Assembly: GCA_021775455.1 (NCBI GenBank)
Contig: JAJFHU010000004.1
Location: 29,126-93,125, forward strand
DNA: 64,000 bases
Direction of reading: 5' to 3'
Origin: Hyphomicrobiales bacterium
Lineage (GTDB): Bacteria; Pseudomonadota; Alphaproteobacteria; Rhizobiales; Rhizobiaceae
The position numbers and the translations under genes were made by a program. Below the pieces are notes generated by a model. That model saw nothing but the letters and a program-made list of their open reading frames with translations, made no database searches and was not told the DNA's origin. Shown here in pieces: positions 8,836 to 16,369 of the stretch (the stretch's first letter is position 1; every line of letters begins with the position of its first letter).

Positions 8836-9801
8836 CTAATTCGATTGCTTGCAATCAATAATTTTCAAGCATTCGATGGCCTGGTTGATGGTGCATAGAT
8901 TTTCATCCAGCAAATTGTGCCCAACCAATTGCAGGAAGCACTCTATTTGTCGATCGAGTAGCAATTCCCAATTTTCACCACCGCTGCTTATCACTCTTTC
9001 GTGCGTGTCGTTGTCTTGAAAAGTTAACGTGTCTTTTATGCGGTCAAAATAGAATGTGCCCGCTGCAGAGATAACTGTTACTTTATCATCGTTTGGTTTT
9101 TGAAATTGATTGCCTGACACAAATCCTCTGGATTTGGATCCGATGTCAAATGACATGTGGGCAAAGTCATCCACTTCAGTCGTTTCCAGGTTCATATTGC
9201 CATGCATAATATTGATATTGTTCAATGGTGCATCATTAAGGAACATTGCCAGATCGATATGATGACTCAATCCATCATTCAGGAACCCTCCACCTGTTGA
9301 ATTCGAGGCATAGTAAGTTTGTGCAAAATCGGGTCGATATTTTTTGAAATCCTGTGCAAACACCGATTGATACACATATGGCTTGTCCAGTTGATCAATA
9401 GCATTTTTCAACAAGTGTAGTTTTTTTGACATCCGACGGGGAAATCCTACAACGCACTTGGAAGCGTCTGCAATATACTCCTTGAGTTCGATTGCGTTTT
9501 CGATGTCAAGCGCAAATGGTTTTTCAAAAAAGATAGGTTTCTGAAGCGAACCTATATATTTAACCAACTCCATACGGGTATTCACCGGTGTGGCAACCAC
9601 AAACGAGTCTATGTCCTCGAGTTGAATTTTCTCTAAATTTGTATAGCAAGAAATATCGGTTGCGTTTGCTTTGATTGCATTCAACTTTGATTTGTCGGGG
9701 TCCACACATGATATTCTGGTAATTCCAAACCTACTCAAGCTGGCAATATGTTTTTTCCCCATACCACCGGCACCTATTACGCATACTGAGGTGCTTTTCA
9801 T
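8836..9801 (-). CDS. Gfo/Idh/MocA family NAD(P)-dependent oxidoreductase (first)
   Basis: 321 residues from the chosen ATG, whose ATGA overlaps the stop of the SDR gene; a start 12 bases upstream is possible but less likely. The Rossmann motif is VCVIGAGGMGKKHI. The family's EKP motif is in PIFFEKPFALDIENA, and the substrate region has GGGFLNDGLSHHIDLAMF with the conserved histidine. It would oxidise or reduce a sugar intermediate. The tight overlap with the SDR, which in turn overlaps another Gfo/Idh gene, implies a translationally coupled three-enzyme set. Confidence 0.8.
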   Translation of the reverse strand: MKSTSVCVIGAGGMGKKHIASLSRFGITRISCVDPDKSKLNAIKANATDISCYTNLEKIQLEDIDSFVVATPVNTRMELVKYIGSLQKPIFFEKPFALDIENAIELKEYIADASKCVVGFPRRMSKKLHLLKNAIDQLDKPYVYQSVFAQDFKKYRPDFAQTYYASNSTGGGFLNDGLSHHIDLAMFLNDAPLNNINIMHGNMNLETTEVDDFAHMSFDIGSKSRGFVSGNQFQKPNDDKVTVISAAGTFYFDRIKDTLTFQDNDTHERVISSGGENWELLLDRQIECFLQLVGHNLLDENLCTINQAIECLKIIDCKQSN

Positions 9802-10565
9802 ATTGCGGTCCAACCACCGTCAACTACTAATTGTGCCCCAGTCATGTAACTTGACATATCTGAAAGGAGAAAGATCATTGGGCCAGCGATGTCATCAGCG
9901 TTTGCCATGCGACCCAACAATGTTTTACCGGCATATTTTTCTTTGAACGTGTCAGATTGGTCACCTTCCAGGCCGCCTGCCACCAGGCAGTTGACTCGCA
10001 CATTGGTATTTCTGTAGTACGATGCAAGATAGCGGGTAAAATTGATCATTCCACCCTTTATGAATGGATAATCCGGTTCGGTTTCGAATTCCTCTCCTTC
10101 ATAAATGTCAAAGTTTGGTCCAACAGCACCATAAATTGAAGATACCATCACTATGCTGCCATGACCGTTTTCTGCGAGCATTGAGCCATAGTGTTTCCCA
10201 ATCAAAAACATCGACAGAGAATTTGCGTCGATTGACTTGGACCAATTCTCGGACGAATCTTCCATGTACTTGTTCATTGGCCTGTAGCTTAGGCAATTGA
10301 TCACACCGGATATCTTCACTTCATTCTTTATTTCGTTGCAAGTGTGCAAGAATTCTTTTTCATCGAAGCAATCACAAATTTTGATAGTCAGTTTTGGGTT
10401 GGATCGTTGGTCAGGAAACTGAGAAACAAATTTTCCCCTGTTTCTGACAACTGCAATAACTTCGCCTCCATTTGCCAATATTTCTCTAGTTGCAATCGCT
10501 CCAAATTTACCGGAGGCACCAAGAACGACAATTTTTTTCCGATCCAAAAGCTTTTTATCTGACAT
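9798..10565 (-). CDS. Short-chain dehydrogenase, PtmA-like
   Basis: 255 residues from the ATG at 10565. The cofactor loop reads VVLGASGKFGAIATREIL. The catalytic serine is in VMVSSIYGAVGPNFDIYEG, and Y-x3-K is in YPFIKGGMINFTRYLA. The C-terminus (LGRMANADDIAGPMIFLLSD, then GAQLVVDGGW) is a classical SDR ending. The SSIYG-GPNFDIYEG segment resembles PtmA proteins of legionaminic-acid and flagellar-glycan loci. It overlaps the upstream Gfo/Idh gene by 11 bases and the downstream one by 4 bases, so the three are probably made together. The substrate is inferred from context only. Confidence 0.8.
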   Translation of the reverse strand: MSDKKLLDRKKIVVLGASGKFGAIATREILANGGEVIAVVRNRGKFVSQFPDQRSNPKLTIKICDCFDEKEFLHTCNEIKNEVKISGVINCLSYRPMNKYMEDSSENWSKSIDANSLSMFLIGKHYGSMLAENGHGSIVMVSSIYGAVGPNFDIYEGEEFETEPDYPFIKGGMINFTRYLASYYRNTNVRVNCLVAGGLEGDQSDTFKEKYAGKTLLGRMANADDIAGPMIFLLSDMSSYMTGAQLVVDGGWTAI

Positions 10566-11481
10566 CAATTTTGGCTCCGCCAGTTTGTTTGCTACGATCC
10601 CCGGCGAGAATTATTTCATTGATTTTATATACCTGAGATCGATCATAGGGCTCTTTTCCTGTTTCAATCATAGACGCAAACTCGTGCATCATGTAATTGA
10701 AACTGTGATAAAAATCATCGAATAAAACAGTTATCGGTTCGCGTTTTTCAAAGTAAAAATTGCTTCCAATTGGCAAGCTGAGATTTGAATGGCATTCCAA
10801 GATCACATTTATTCCTGATGCGTGTTTTAGTTGTATTACATCGTGGCCCGACCTCTGATCCAGAGATCGAACCCAATCAAAATTTTCGCCAATCAATGCA
10901 ACGATTGGTTCCAATAAGTGGCTACCGTATCTCAGCCAATTCACACGACTAACGCCATGTATGCTTTGAAGATCGTCAAAATTAAACTCTTTTGTTAAAG
11001 CTTGCACCTGGGGAGTGTACCGAGCTGCCGAAGTCGCCATTAATAGCTGTTTGTTCGAGATTGAATCCCTGAATTTTTGAAATTCTTCTGGCTTGGAGCA
11101 AATCAACTTATCTACAAAAAGTGGTTTGCCGCTGCGGAGTAGTTTTTCCAGTACGAATTCCCGGTTCCAAGGATCATCTCGCGCTAAAATTATTGCATCA
11201 CTCTTGTCTATGAGTTCGTCAAGTTTTTCAACGACATTTGGAATGAGGGAAACTTTCGATATCCTGGATGCAATATGCACCTCTTGCGCCCAAACATATT
11301 CAACTTTTGCCGATTGCACCAAATCTTCAGGTTTTAAATTGGCCGGTAAATACTCTCTGATCAATTCAAATTCACAGTATTTTTGAAGAGCATCTGCATC
11401 AAATCCATTAAACATGGCCGAATATGAATAGGGATGGCCGTTGCCCTCATTCATTCCGATTATGCCTAACTTATACGCCAT
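10555..11481 (-). CDS. Gfo/Idh/MocA-like oxidoreductase (second, divergent)
   Basis: 308 residues from the ATG at 11481. It opens with a short Rossmann strand (YKLGIIGMNEGNGHPYSYSAM) in which the usual GxGxxG is replaced by GMNEGNG. Later parts fit the family: DAIILARDDPWNREFVLEKLLRSG, then KPLFVDKLICSKPEEF as the counterpart of EKP. The altered nucleotide loop suggests changed cofactor use. The start of the protein, with 'NGHPYSYSAMFNGF', matches a subgroup I have seen in polysaccharide loci, but I cannot name its reaction. 255 bases upstream hold no convincing gene. Confidence 0.65.
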   Translation of the reverse strand: MAYKLGIIGMNEGNGHPYSYSAMFNGFDADALQKYCEFELIREYLPANLKPEDLVQSAKVEYVWAQEVHIASRISKVSLIPNVVEKLDELIDKSDAIILARDDPWNREFVLEKLLRSGKPLFVDKLICSKPEEFQKFRDSISNKQLLMATSAARYTPQVQALTKEFNFDDLQSIHGVSRVNWLRYGSHLLEPIVALIGENFDWVRSLDQRSGHDVIQLKHASGINVILECHSNLSLPIGSNFYFEKREPITVLFDDFYHSFNYMMHEFASMIETGKEPYDRSQVYKINEIILAGDRSKQTGGAKIDVR

Positions 11482-11736
11482 GACCAATTCTCATCATTCC
11501 GGATTTAAATTTACTTGAAACAAAGCCACCATAATTTCGCGGGGTGTGTTTGTGTGTAAAAATTCAATCAGTTCCGCAATATTCTGATCCAACCATATGT
11601 ATTTGTGAATTCGTAATCTCGATCGTTGGCAATATTTCTACGATCGAAGTAGTGGGTTGCCGCCACGATTCTAAGTTTGGTGAAATACTTTAGTTTGTTA
11701 TGCACTCGGCAATATCGAAACGTGGCAAAATTTTCG

Positions 11737-12738
11737 TTAGCTGGTGCCAACTTCCTCCTTGATCAATTCCCTCAATTCATCGACGGTCAAAAACCAATCA
11801 TTTGTACTGCTTTCATAGTGAAATCCGGGTTCCACAAGTTTACCGCCACTTTTTTCACAATATATGCTAACCAGTTGCGGATTTGCTGGAGGTAGAATGG
11901 CATAATAGTGACCAAGGTCGACAGTATTGTAGCTGTCATTGGGGGTAATCATCTCCTCATGCAGTTTTTCGCCAGGCCTTGAGCCAGTTATCTGAACCTT
12001 GCATTCCGGAGCAATTGCTTCGACCACATCGGCAAGACGATAGGATGGAATCTTCGGCACAAAAATCTCTCCTCCAAGGGCATTTTCAAGCGCCCACAAA
12101 ACCATCTTTACACCGTCAACCAGAGAGATGCTGAACCTTGTCATGTTGGGGTCGGTTACCGGCAGGACACCGTTTTTTTTCTTTTCAAGAAACAACGGAA
12201 CGACTGATCCGCGGCTTCCCAAAACATTTCCGTAGCGGACCACACTGAAATTCAGGTCACGATTTCCTGTTATGTTGTTGGCGGCTATGAAAAGTCTATC
12301 AGCGCAAAGTTTTGTTGCGCCGTACAAATTGATTGGTGCTGCAGCCTTGTCTGTCGAAAGTGCCACAACTCTTTTCACATTTGAATCAAGGCAAGCCTCG
12401 ATCACATTTTGCGATCCGATAATGTTGGTCTTGATACATTCAAATGGATTGTATTCTGCCGTGGGAACCTGCTTCAGTGCTGCCGCATGCACAACAACAT
12501 CAATACCTTCAAATGCTCGTTTCAATCGGTCCTGATCGCGGACATCTCCAATAAAGTACCTCAGTCCCGGATAATCGTCGTGCGAGAACTGCTGGCTCAT
12601 GTTGAACTGCTTGAGTTCGTCTCGTGAGAAAACGACCAGCCGTCGAATGTTCGGGTATTTGCTCAGGACTTCTTTTACAAAAGCCTTTCCGAACGACCCG
12701 GTACCGCCAGTGATCAGGATTGAAGAATTATTCAACAT
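11737..12738 (-). CDS. pseB: UDP-N-acetylglucosamine 4,6-dehydratase, PseB type
   Basis: 333 residues, the usual length of the short soluble dehydratases (PseB/FlaA1). The Rossmann loop is ILITGGTGSFGKAFV. The segment HAAALKQVPTAEYNPFECIKTN and the catalytic region ALSTDKAAAPINLYGATKLCAD are diagnostic. It converts a UDP-GlcNAc-type nucleotide sugar to the 4-keto-6-deoxy form, the first step to pseudaminic or legionaminic acid. In the standard pathway the next enzyme is the aminotransferase PseC, which survives here only as a fragment at 15.5-15.66 kb. Confidence 0.85.
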   Translation of the reverse strand: MLNNSSILITGGTGSFGKAFVKEVLSKYPNIRRLVVFSRDELKQFNMSQQFSHDDYPGLRYFIGDVRDQDRLKRAFEGIDVVVHAAALKQVPTAEYNPFECIKTNIIGSQNVIEACLDSNVKRVVALSTDKAAAPINLYGATKLCADRLFIAANNITGNRDLNFSVVRYGNVLGSRGSVVPLFLEKKKNGVLPVTDPNMTRFSISLVDGVKMVLWALENALGGEIFVPKIPSYRLADVVEAIAPECKVQITGSRPGEKLHEEMITPNDSYNTVDLGHYYAILPPANPQLVSIYCEKSGGKLVEPGFHYESSTNDWFLTVDELRELIKEEVGTS

Positions 12739-12936
12739 ATGGGTTCCTTAAACTCGGATATGACTGACAAATTGCAAGTTTTGGCAATGTTGTCCATCTG
12801 CATTGCCTTATTAATTTTCGATGATCGAAGAATTTTCATTGGTTCCTGATTTTGCACTGCAATATCCCAAAATGGCCCGGCAACATTTTTGGAATTGGTA
12901 CTCGTTTCCAAGACCGTGTACGTTGCAGTTGCAAAC

Positions 12937-13584
12937 CTAAGCAGACCGCAATATTCGGGAAAGTGCAACGAAGATTTTCAAATTCGCCTGTAATGAATGC
13001 CCAAATCTTGGTGTATCCAATCGCTTAACGCCATTTACAGGTATTTGACTAAAGTCGGTCCCGCAGCGTAGGGAGTTTATCGCGAGTTCAGTACCAATTG
13101 AATTTGATAAGTCGAAGCCTCCATTTTTTTGCCAAAGGGACATATGATACCCTTTCATTCCGCAAAGGATATCATACACGCCAAAACGCCATCGAATATA
13201 GGCGCCCATAATAATCTCGCTAACCCGCGCCTTGGATGGGCGAAAACCAAGAACCAACGGAATATTTTTGCCTATTAGCTCGTCTATGAATTCTGCAATG
13301 GTTTCAGGGTCGTGCTCCCCATCGGCATCCATTGTGATGACAGCATCATAACCTAATGATGCAACATGCTCGAAGCCCCGATTTAAGGTTTTTTCGTATC
13401 CCATGTTGAAAGGGTTCCGCAAAACTGTTGCTCCGGCCAATTCGGCTATAACTCCTGTGTCGTCAGATGAACAATCATCCACGACAATAACAGGAGCATA
13501 TTCTTTGGCAGCACTCACAATTTTTCCAATCGTTGAGGCTTCACAATAGGCAGGTATCAAGATAGTCAGCTTAAATCCGTCCAA
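12937..13584 (-). CDS. Glycosyltransferase family 2, DPM/polyprenol-phosphate type
   Basis: 215 residues. GT2 motifs: LTILIPAYCEASTIGKIV, then VIVVDDCSSDDTGVIAE, ITMDADGEHDPETI with the DxD, and GYEKTLNRGFEHV. The compact length and lack of C-terminal membrane helices resemble the catalytic part of dolichol-phosphate-mannose-synthase-like enzymes. The start is a TTG at 13584 with GGAG upstream, overlapping the 3' end of the neuB-family gene by 19 bases; no ATG lies nearby. The 198 bases to the next gene hold nothing convincing. Confidence 0.75.
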   Translation of the reverse strand: MDGFKLTILIPAYCEASTIGKIVSAAKEYAPVIVVDDCSSDDTGVIAELAGATVLRNPFNMGYEKTLNRGFEHVASLGYDAVITMDADGEHDPETIAEFIDELIGKNIPLVLGFRPSKARVSEIIMGAYIRWRFGVYDILCGMKGYHMSLWQKNGGFDLSNSIGTELAINSLRCGTDFSQIPVNGVKRLDTPRFGHSLQANLKIFVALSRILRSA

Positions 13585-14642
13585 AACAAACTTTCTCCAG
13601 CCTTCTTTTCAACGACAAGCTTTCGTCCAATAATTTTATTGACCCGATTTGGTGAACACGCGCCTGGCGGGCAGGGGCGCAACGATTCAAGATGCGAATC
13701 GTTTATGACGGTACCAGTTGGCAAACTGTCTTTAACCCTCACCGAGCGACGTTGAATCACCACCGTTTCTGCTTCGTTTGCTTCTATCCGCTTAACACCA
13801 TCTCCAAGGGCCAGTTCGAGTTCCCTTGTACCCTCCACCATCGCCCTCCAGGTAACCGGGTCCAGGGCAAACGAGTGGTCGGGACCTACCCGGGTGGTGT
13901 CATCCGTGAAATGTTTTTCTATTACCCGGGCGCCCAATGCTACTGCACCCAGCACTGCCGAGTGACCGGGAGTATGGTCTGAAAGCCCAAGGATCATTCC
14001 TGGCCAACAATTTGAAAAGGATTTGAGTACCTGTAAATTTACAAAGCGAAAATTTTCCAGATTTCCGGTGTAGTTTGTGTTGCACTGCATTAGACAAAGT
14101 TGTGGATTGTGCGACAGAACCAAGTCAACCGATTCAATCGTCTCTTCCATTGTTGCTGCACCACACGCAAGAAAAACAGGTTTTCCCAGCTTTGCCATTC
14201 GTTCAATGGAAGCGTTGAATGTGATGTCACCGGAACCAATTTTGTACGCTGGTACTATCTCGGCAAACATGTCGATGGCCTCGAAATCATAAGGCGTGGT
14301 CATGAAATCAATTTTGGCCTCCCGACAGGTTTCAACCAGCTCGTTGGTCCAGTCTCGTCGGGTGTGGTATTGATCGTAGATTTCCGTTACCGATTTTTCC
14401 CATTTAGCCTGGTGCGATACTTTTCCGACCATCCCGGAAAAACCAACAGAACTGACAATTTTTTCCGCGACAAAATGTTGAAATTTTGCGCAGTCGGCAC
14501 CTGCCTCCCTTGATTTCCAGATCAGGCTTTTTGCCCGCTCAAGGTCTCCATCATGATTTGCTGCTATGTCAGCAATGAAATAGGTTGGGCTATCAATGGA
14601 AAGTTCGCGGCCTGCAACATTCAAAGATGTGTTATACTTCAT
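13566..14642 (-). CDS. NeuB-family nonulosonic acid synthase (PseI/NeuB/LegI type)
   Basis: 358 residues. The catalytic barrel shows YFIADIAANHDGDLERAKSLI, AGADCAKFQHF, the TTPYDFEAID segment, and KIGSGDITFNASIERMAKLGKP. Late in the barrel is GARVIEKHFTDDT. The last ~60 residues form the antifreeze-like SAF domain (RRSVRVKDSLPTGTVI, then IIGRKLVVEKKAGES). These enzymes condense phosphoenolpyruvate with a six-carbon amino sugar. Which one cannot be read. Its ATG shares four bases with the stop region of the upstream RmlD-like gene. Confidence 0.85.
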   Translation of the reverse strand: MKYNTSLNVAGRELSIDSPTYFIADIAANHDGDLERAKSLIWKSREAGADCAKFQHFVAEKIVSSVGFSGMVGKVSHQAKWEKSVTEIYDQYHTRRDWTNELVETCREAKIDFMTTPYDFEAIDMFAEIVPAYKIGSGDITFNASIERMAKLGKPVFLACGAATMEETIESVDLVLSHNPQLCLMQCNTNYTGNLENFRFVNLQVLKSFSNCWPGMILGLSDHTPGHSAVLGAVALGARVIEKHFTDDTTRVGPDHSFALDPVTWRAMVEGTRELELALGDGVKRIEANEAETVVIQRRSVRVKDSLPTGTVINDSHLESLRPCPPGACSPNRVNKIIGRKLVVEKKAGESLFWTDLS

Positions 14643-15505
14643 TTGGAACGCCCCTTCTCAGAATTTAAGATTGAATGTACGACTTCTTTCAAATCGGGCA
14701 ATTTGTATCCGAGTAATTTTTCAGCACGACCCACATGAAGGCCGAGGCTTTTGGCGCGCCTCATCAACGTGTCATTTATACTTCCCGAATTTGCATTATC
14801 CAACGTACAACCCAATTGCGCCGCAACTTCCAGAACAAACGCTTCTTTTGTGTATACCTGACACGATGCCAGATTGTAGAGACCGCGGGCGCCCAGCATC
14901 AACAAATCAAAAGCGGCACGCGAAAAACTTTCCACATCAATGCTCGATGTGTAGGCGTCGTTAAACAATGTCATTTTTGCATTGGTCCGTACGTTAGCGA
15001 TCGCCCATTCGGCAAACGTTGGTTTGGGCCAACCGCGTATGCCGACGATACTTGTACGCAGTACCAATGCTTCAGGTGCAGTTAACGCAAACGCCTCACC
15101 AGCAAATTTCTGCATTGCATAATCATTTGCGAAGTCAACAGCTTCTGACTCTTTGTGCGCCGTTGCTCCTCCCTCCAAATAATAATGGTCAGTCGAAACT
15201 TGAATAAATGGTTGTCCGGTTGCCCTCGACCATTCGGCCAAGGTTGCACAGGGGCGGGCATTTATCCGCCATCCCAAATCAGGATCAGTTTCACACATGG
15301 AAATATCGACCAGTGCAGAGCAGTTTACAAGAACATCAGGAGCTTCGGATTTCAATATGTCACGTAAAGTGCCAACATCACAAACATCAGCCAGAATATC
15401 TGCATTGCGGCGGGCCAAGGTTCGCACTGTGTATTTACGAATGCGCGCTTCTTTGCAAATTGCCTGGCCAGCCAAACCACTAGCGCCCAACACCAAGACT
15501 TTCAA
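14639..15505 (-). CDS. RmlD-like NAD(P)-dependent sugar reductase/epimerase
   Basis: 288 residues. Rossmann start VLVLGASGLAGQAICKEA, then VLVNCSALVDISMCETDPDLGWRINA, STDHYYLEG and an active-site-like YAMQKFAGE (Y-x3-K). This is the dTDP-4-dehydrorhamnose reductase (RmlD) superfamily pattern. The start is a TTG at 15505 preceded by AGGAG; that ribosome binding site lies in the tail of the decayed pseC fragment. It could supply a 6-deoxy sugar or act on the nonulosonic acid. The substrate is unknown. Confidence 0.75.
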   Translation of the reverse strand: MKVLVLGASGLAGQAICKEARIRKYTVRTLARRNADILADVCDVGTLRDILKSEAPDVLVNCSALVDISMCETDPDLGWRINARPCATLAEWSRATGQPFIQVSTDHYYLEGGATAHKESEAVDFANDYAMQKFAGEAFALTAPEALVLRTSIVGIRGWPKPTFAEWAIANVRTNAKMTLFNDAYTSSIDVESFSRAAFDLLMLGARGLYNLASCQVYTKEAFVLEVAAQLGCTLDNANSGSINDTLMRRAKSLGLHVGRAEKLLGYKLPDLKEVVHSILNSEKGRSK

Positions 15506-15508
15506 AAT

Positions 15509-15661
15509 TTACTCCTCGCCACCACAAGAAATCGCAATAGGTGACGCCCGTTTTCTCAAACCCCGGGATTGTTGGCCCTGGGACAGCCAATCACCTTTCA
15601 GAACATCAACGACAGCATCGATGTCACTGTCGTCAATATCCTGTCTACCATAGGGGATCAT
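15509..15661 (-). pseudogene. pseC: PseC-type aminotransferase, 5' remnant with frameshift
   Basis: From the ATG at 15661 the frame reads MIPYGRQDIDDSDIDAVVDV followed by LKGDWLSQ, the characteristic start of UDP-4-amino-sugar transaminases (PseC). It then loses sense. In the frame shifted by one base the expected continuation GPTIPGFEKT appears and is followed by YCDF. One G missing from the run that lies at plus-strand 15576-15578 explains this. After about 45 codons all similarity ends and the RmlD-like gene begins. A full PseC has about 380 residues with the PLP lysine far downstream, so the product cannot be active. The start lies 13 bases past the greA stop, with AGGA upstream. Confidence 0.75.
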
Positions 15662-15674
15662 TATTCCTGGTCGC

Positions 15675-16148
15675 TCAGTTGAACTTAACTGAAAGAATCT
15701 CATACGATTTTGCTCCACCGGGAGCTGCGACTTCAACACTGTCACCTTTTGACTTTCCGATCAATGCCCGTGAAATGGGAGAAGAAATCGAGATTTTTCC
15801 TTCCTTCACATCAGCTTCCTGATCGCCAACGATCTGGTATGTTTTTTCTTCGTCAGTGTCTTCATCGGCGAGCTTGACCCTCGCGCCAAACTTTACCGTA
15901 TCACCGGATAGTTTTGACACATCAATGATCTCGGCGCGGGAAAGCAAATCTTCCAGCTCTGCAACTCGACCTTCATTATGGCTCTGTTGTTCCTTGGCGG
16001 CATGATACTCGGCATTCTCAGAGAGGTCACCATGCGCGCGCGCTTCCGCTATCATCTGGATGATGGCAGGACGCTCTTCTGATTGGCGACGTTGTAATTC
16101 AGTTTCAAGGGCCGCATGGCCCTCGGCGGTCATTGGGACTTTTTCCAT
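15675..16148 (-). CDS. greA: Transcription elongation factor GreA
   Basis: 157 residues from the ATG at 16148 ([18 protein letters not shown]), the usual GreA length; an ATG 21 bases upstream would give a 164-residue form. The N-terminal coiled coil has [20 protein letters not shown], with the acidic tip D-L-S-E-N that reaches into the RNA polymerase secondary channel to stimulate cleavage of backtracked RNA. The C-terminal FKBP-like domain ends with [21 protein letters not shown] terminator-like hairpin lies in its leader (separate entry). It is the first gene of the minus-strand series that leads into the glycan locus. Confidence 0.95.
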   Translation of the reverse strand: MEKVPMTAEGHAALETELQRRQSEERPAIIQMIAEARAHGDLSENAEYHAAKEQQSHNEGRVAELEDLLSRAEIIDVSKLSGDTVKFGARVKLADEDTDEEKTYQIVGDQEADVKEGKISISSPISRALIGKSKGDSVEVAAPGGAKSYEILSVKFN

Positions 16149-16206
16149 TTTTTCACTCACACTTTTCACCGACCCAAATTACATTTGACGAAATTTGGAC
16201 GCGAAA

Positions 16207-16242
16207 GACAAAAGAAAACGACCCCCAGAATGGTTCTTGGGG
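16207..16242 (-). promoter_or_regulatory. Terminator-like hairpin in the greA leader
   Basis: On the minus strand the leader reads CCCCAAGAACCATTCTGGGG, a stem of 4 plus 4 pairs around one mismatch and a 3-base loop, followed by TTTTCTTTTG. The hairpin ends about 74 bases before the greA ATG. A stem followed by a U-rich tract inside a leader is the layout of an attenuator; in E. coli the greA leader is known to end early and yield the small RNA GraL. Function here is inference. Confidence 0.45.
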
Positions 16243-16369
16243 CCGTACATGTAAATCTGGGAACCGTTTATAGCATGAATTCCCTGGTTTTTACCAGTAT
16301 TTTTGGAAGCCTTCGTTGATACCAAGGTTTCACTTGATTTTGGACGGTTTGTGGGATGAACATCCCGAC

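Noticed and set aside
12732..12968. 78-residue minus-strand open frame between pseB and the GT2 gene
   Set aside because: It overlaps the end of the GT2 gene and the start of pseB, lacks a ribosome binding site and has no protein-like pattern.
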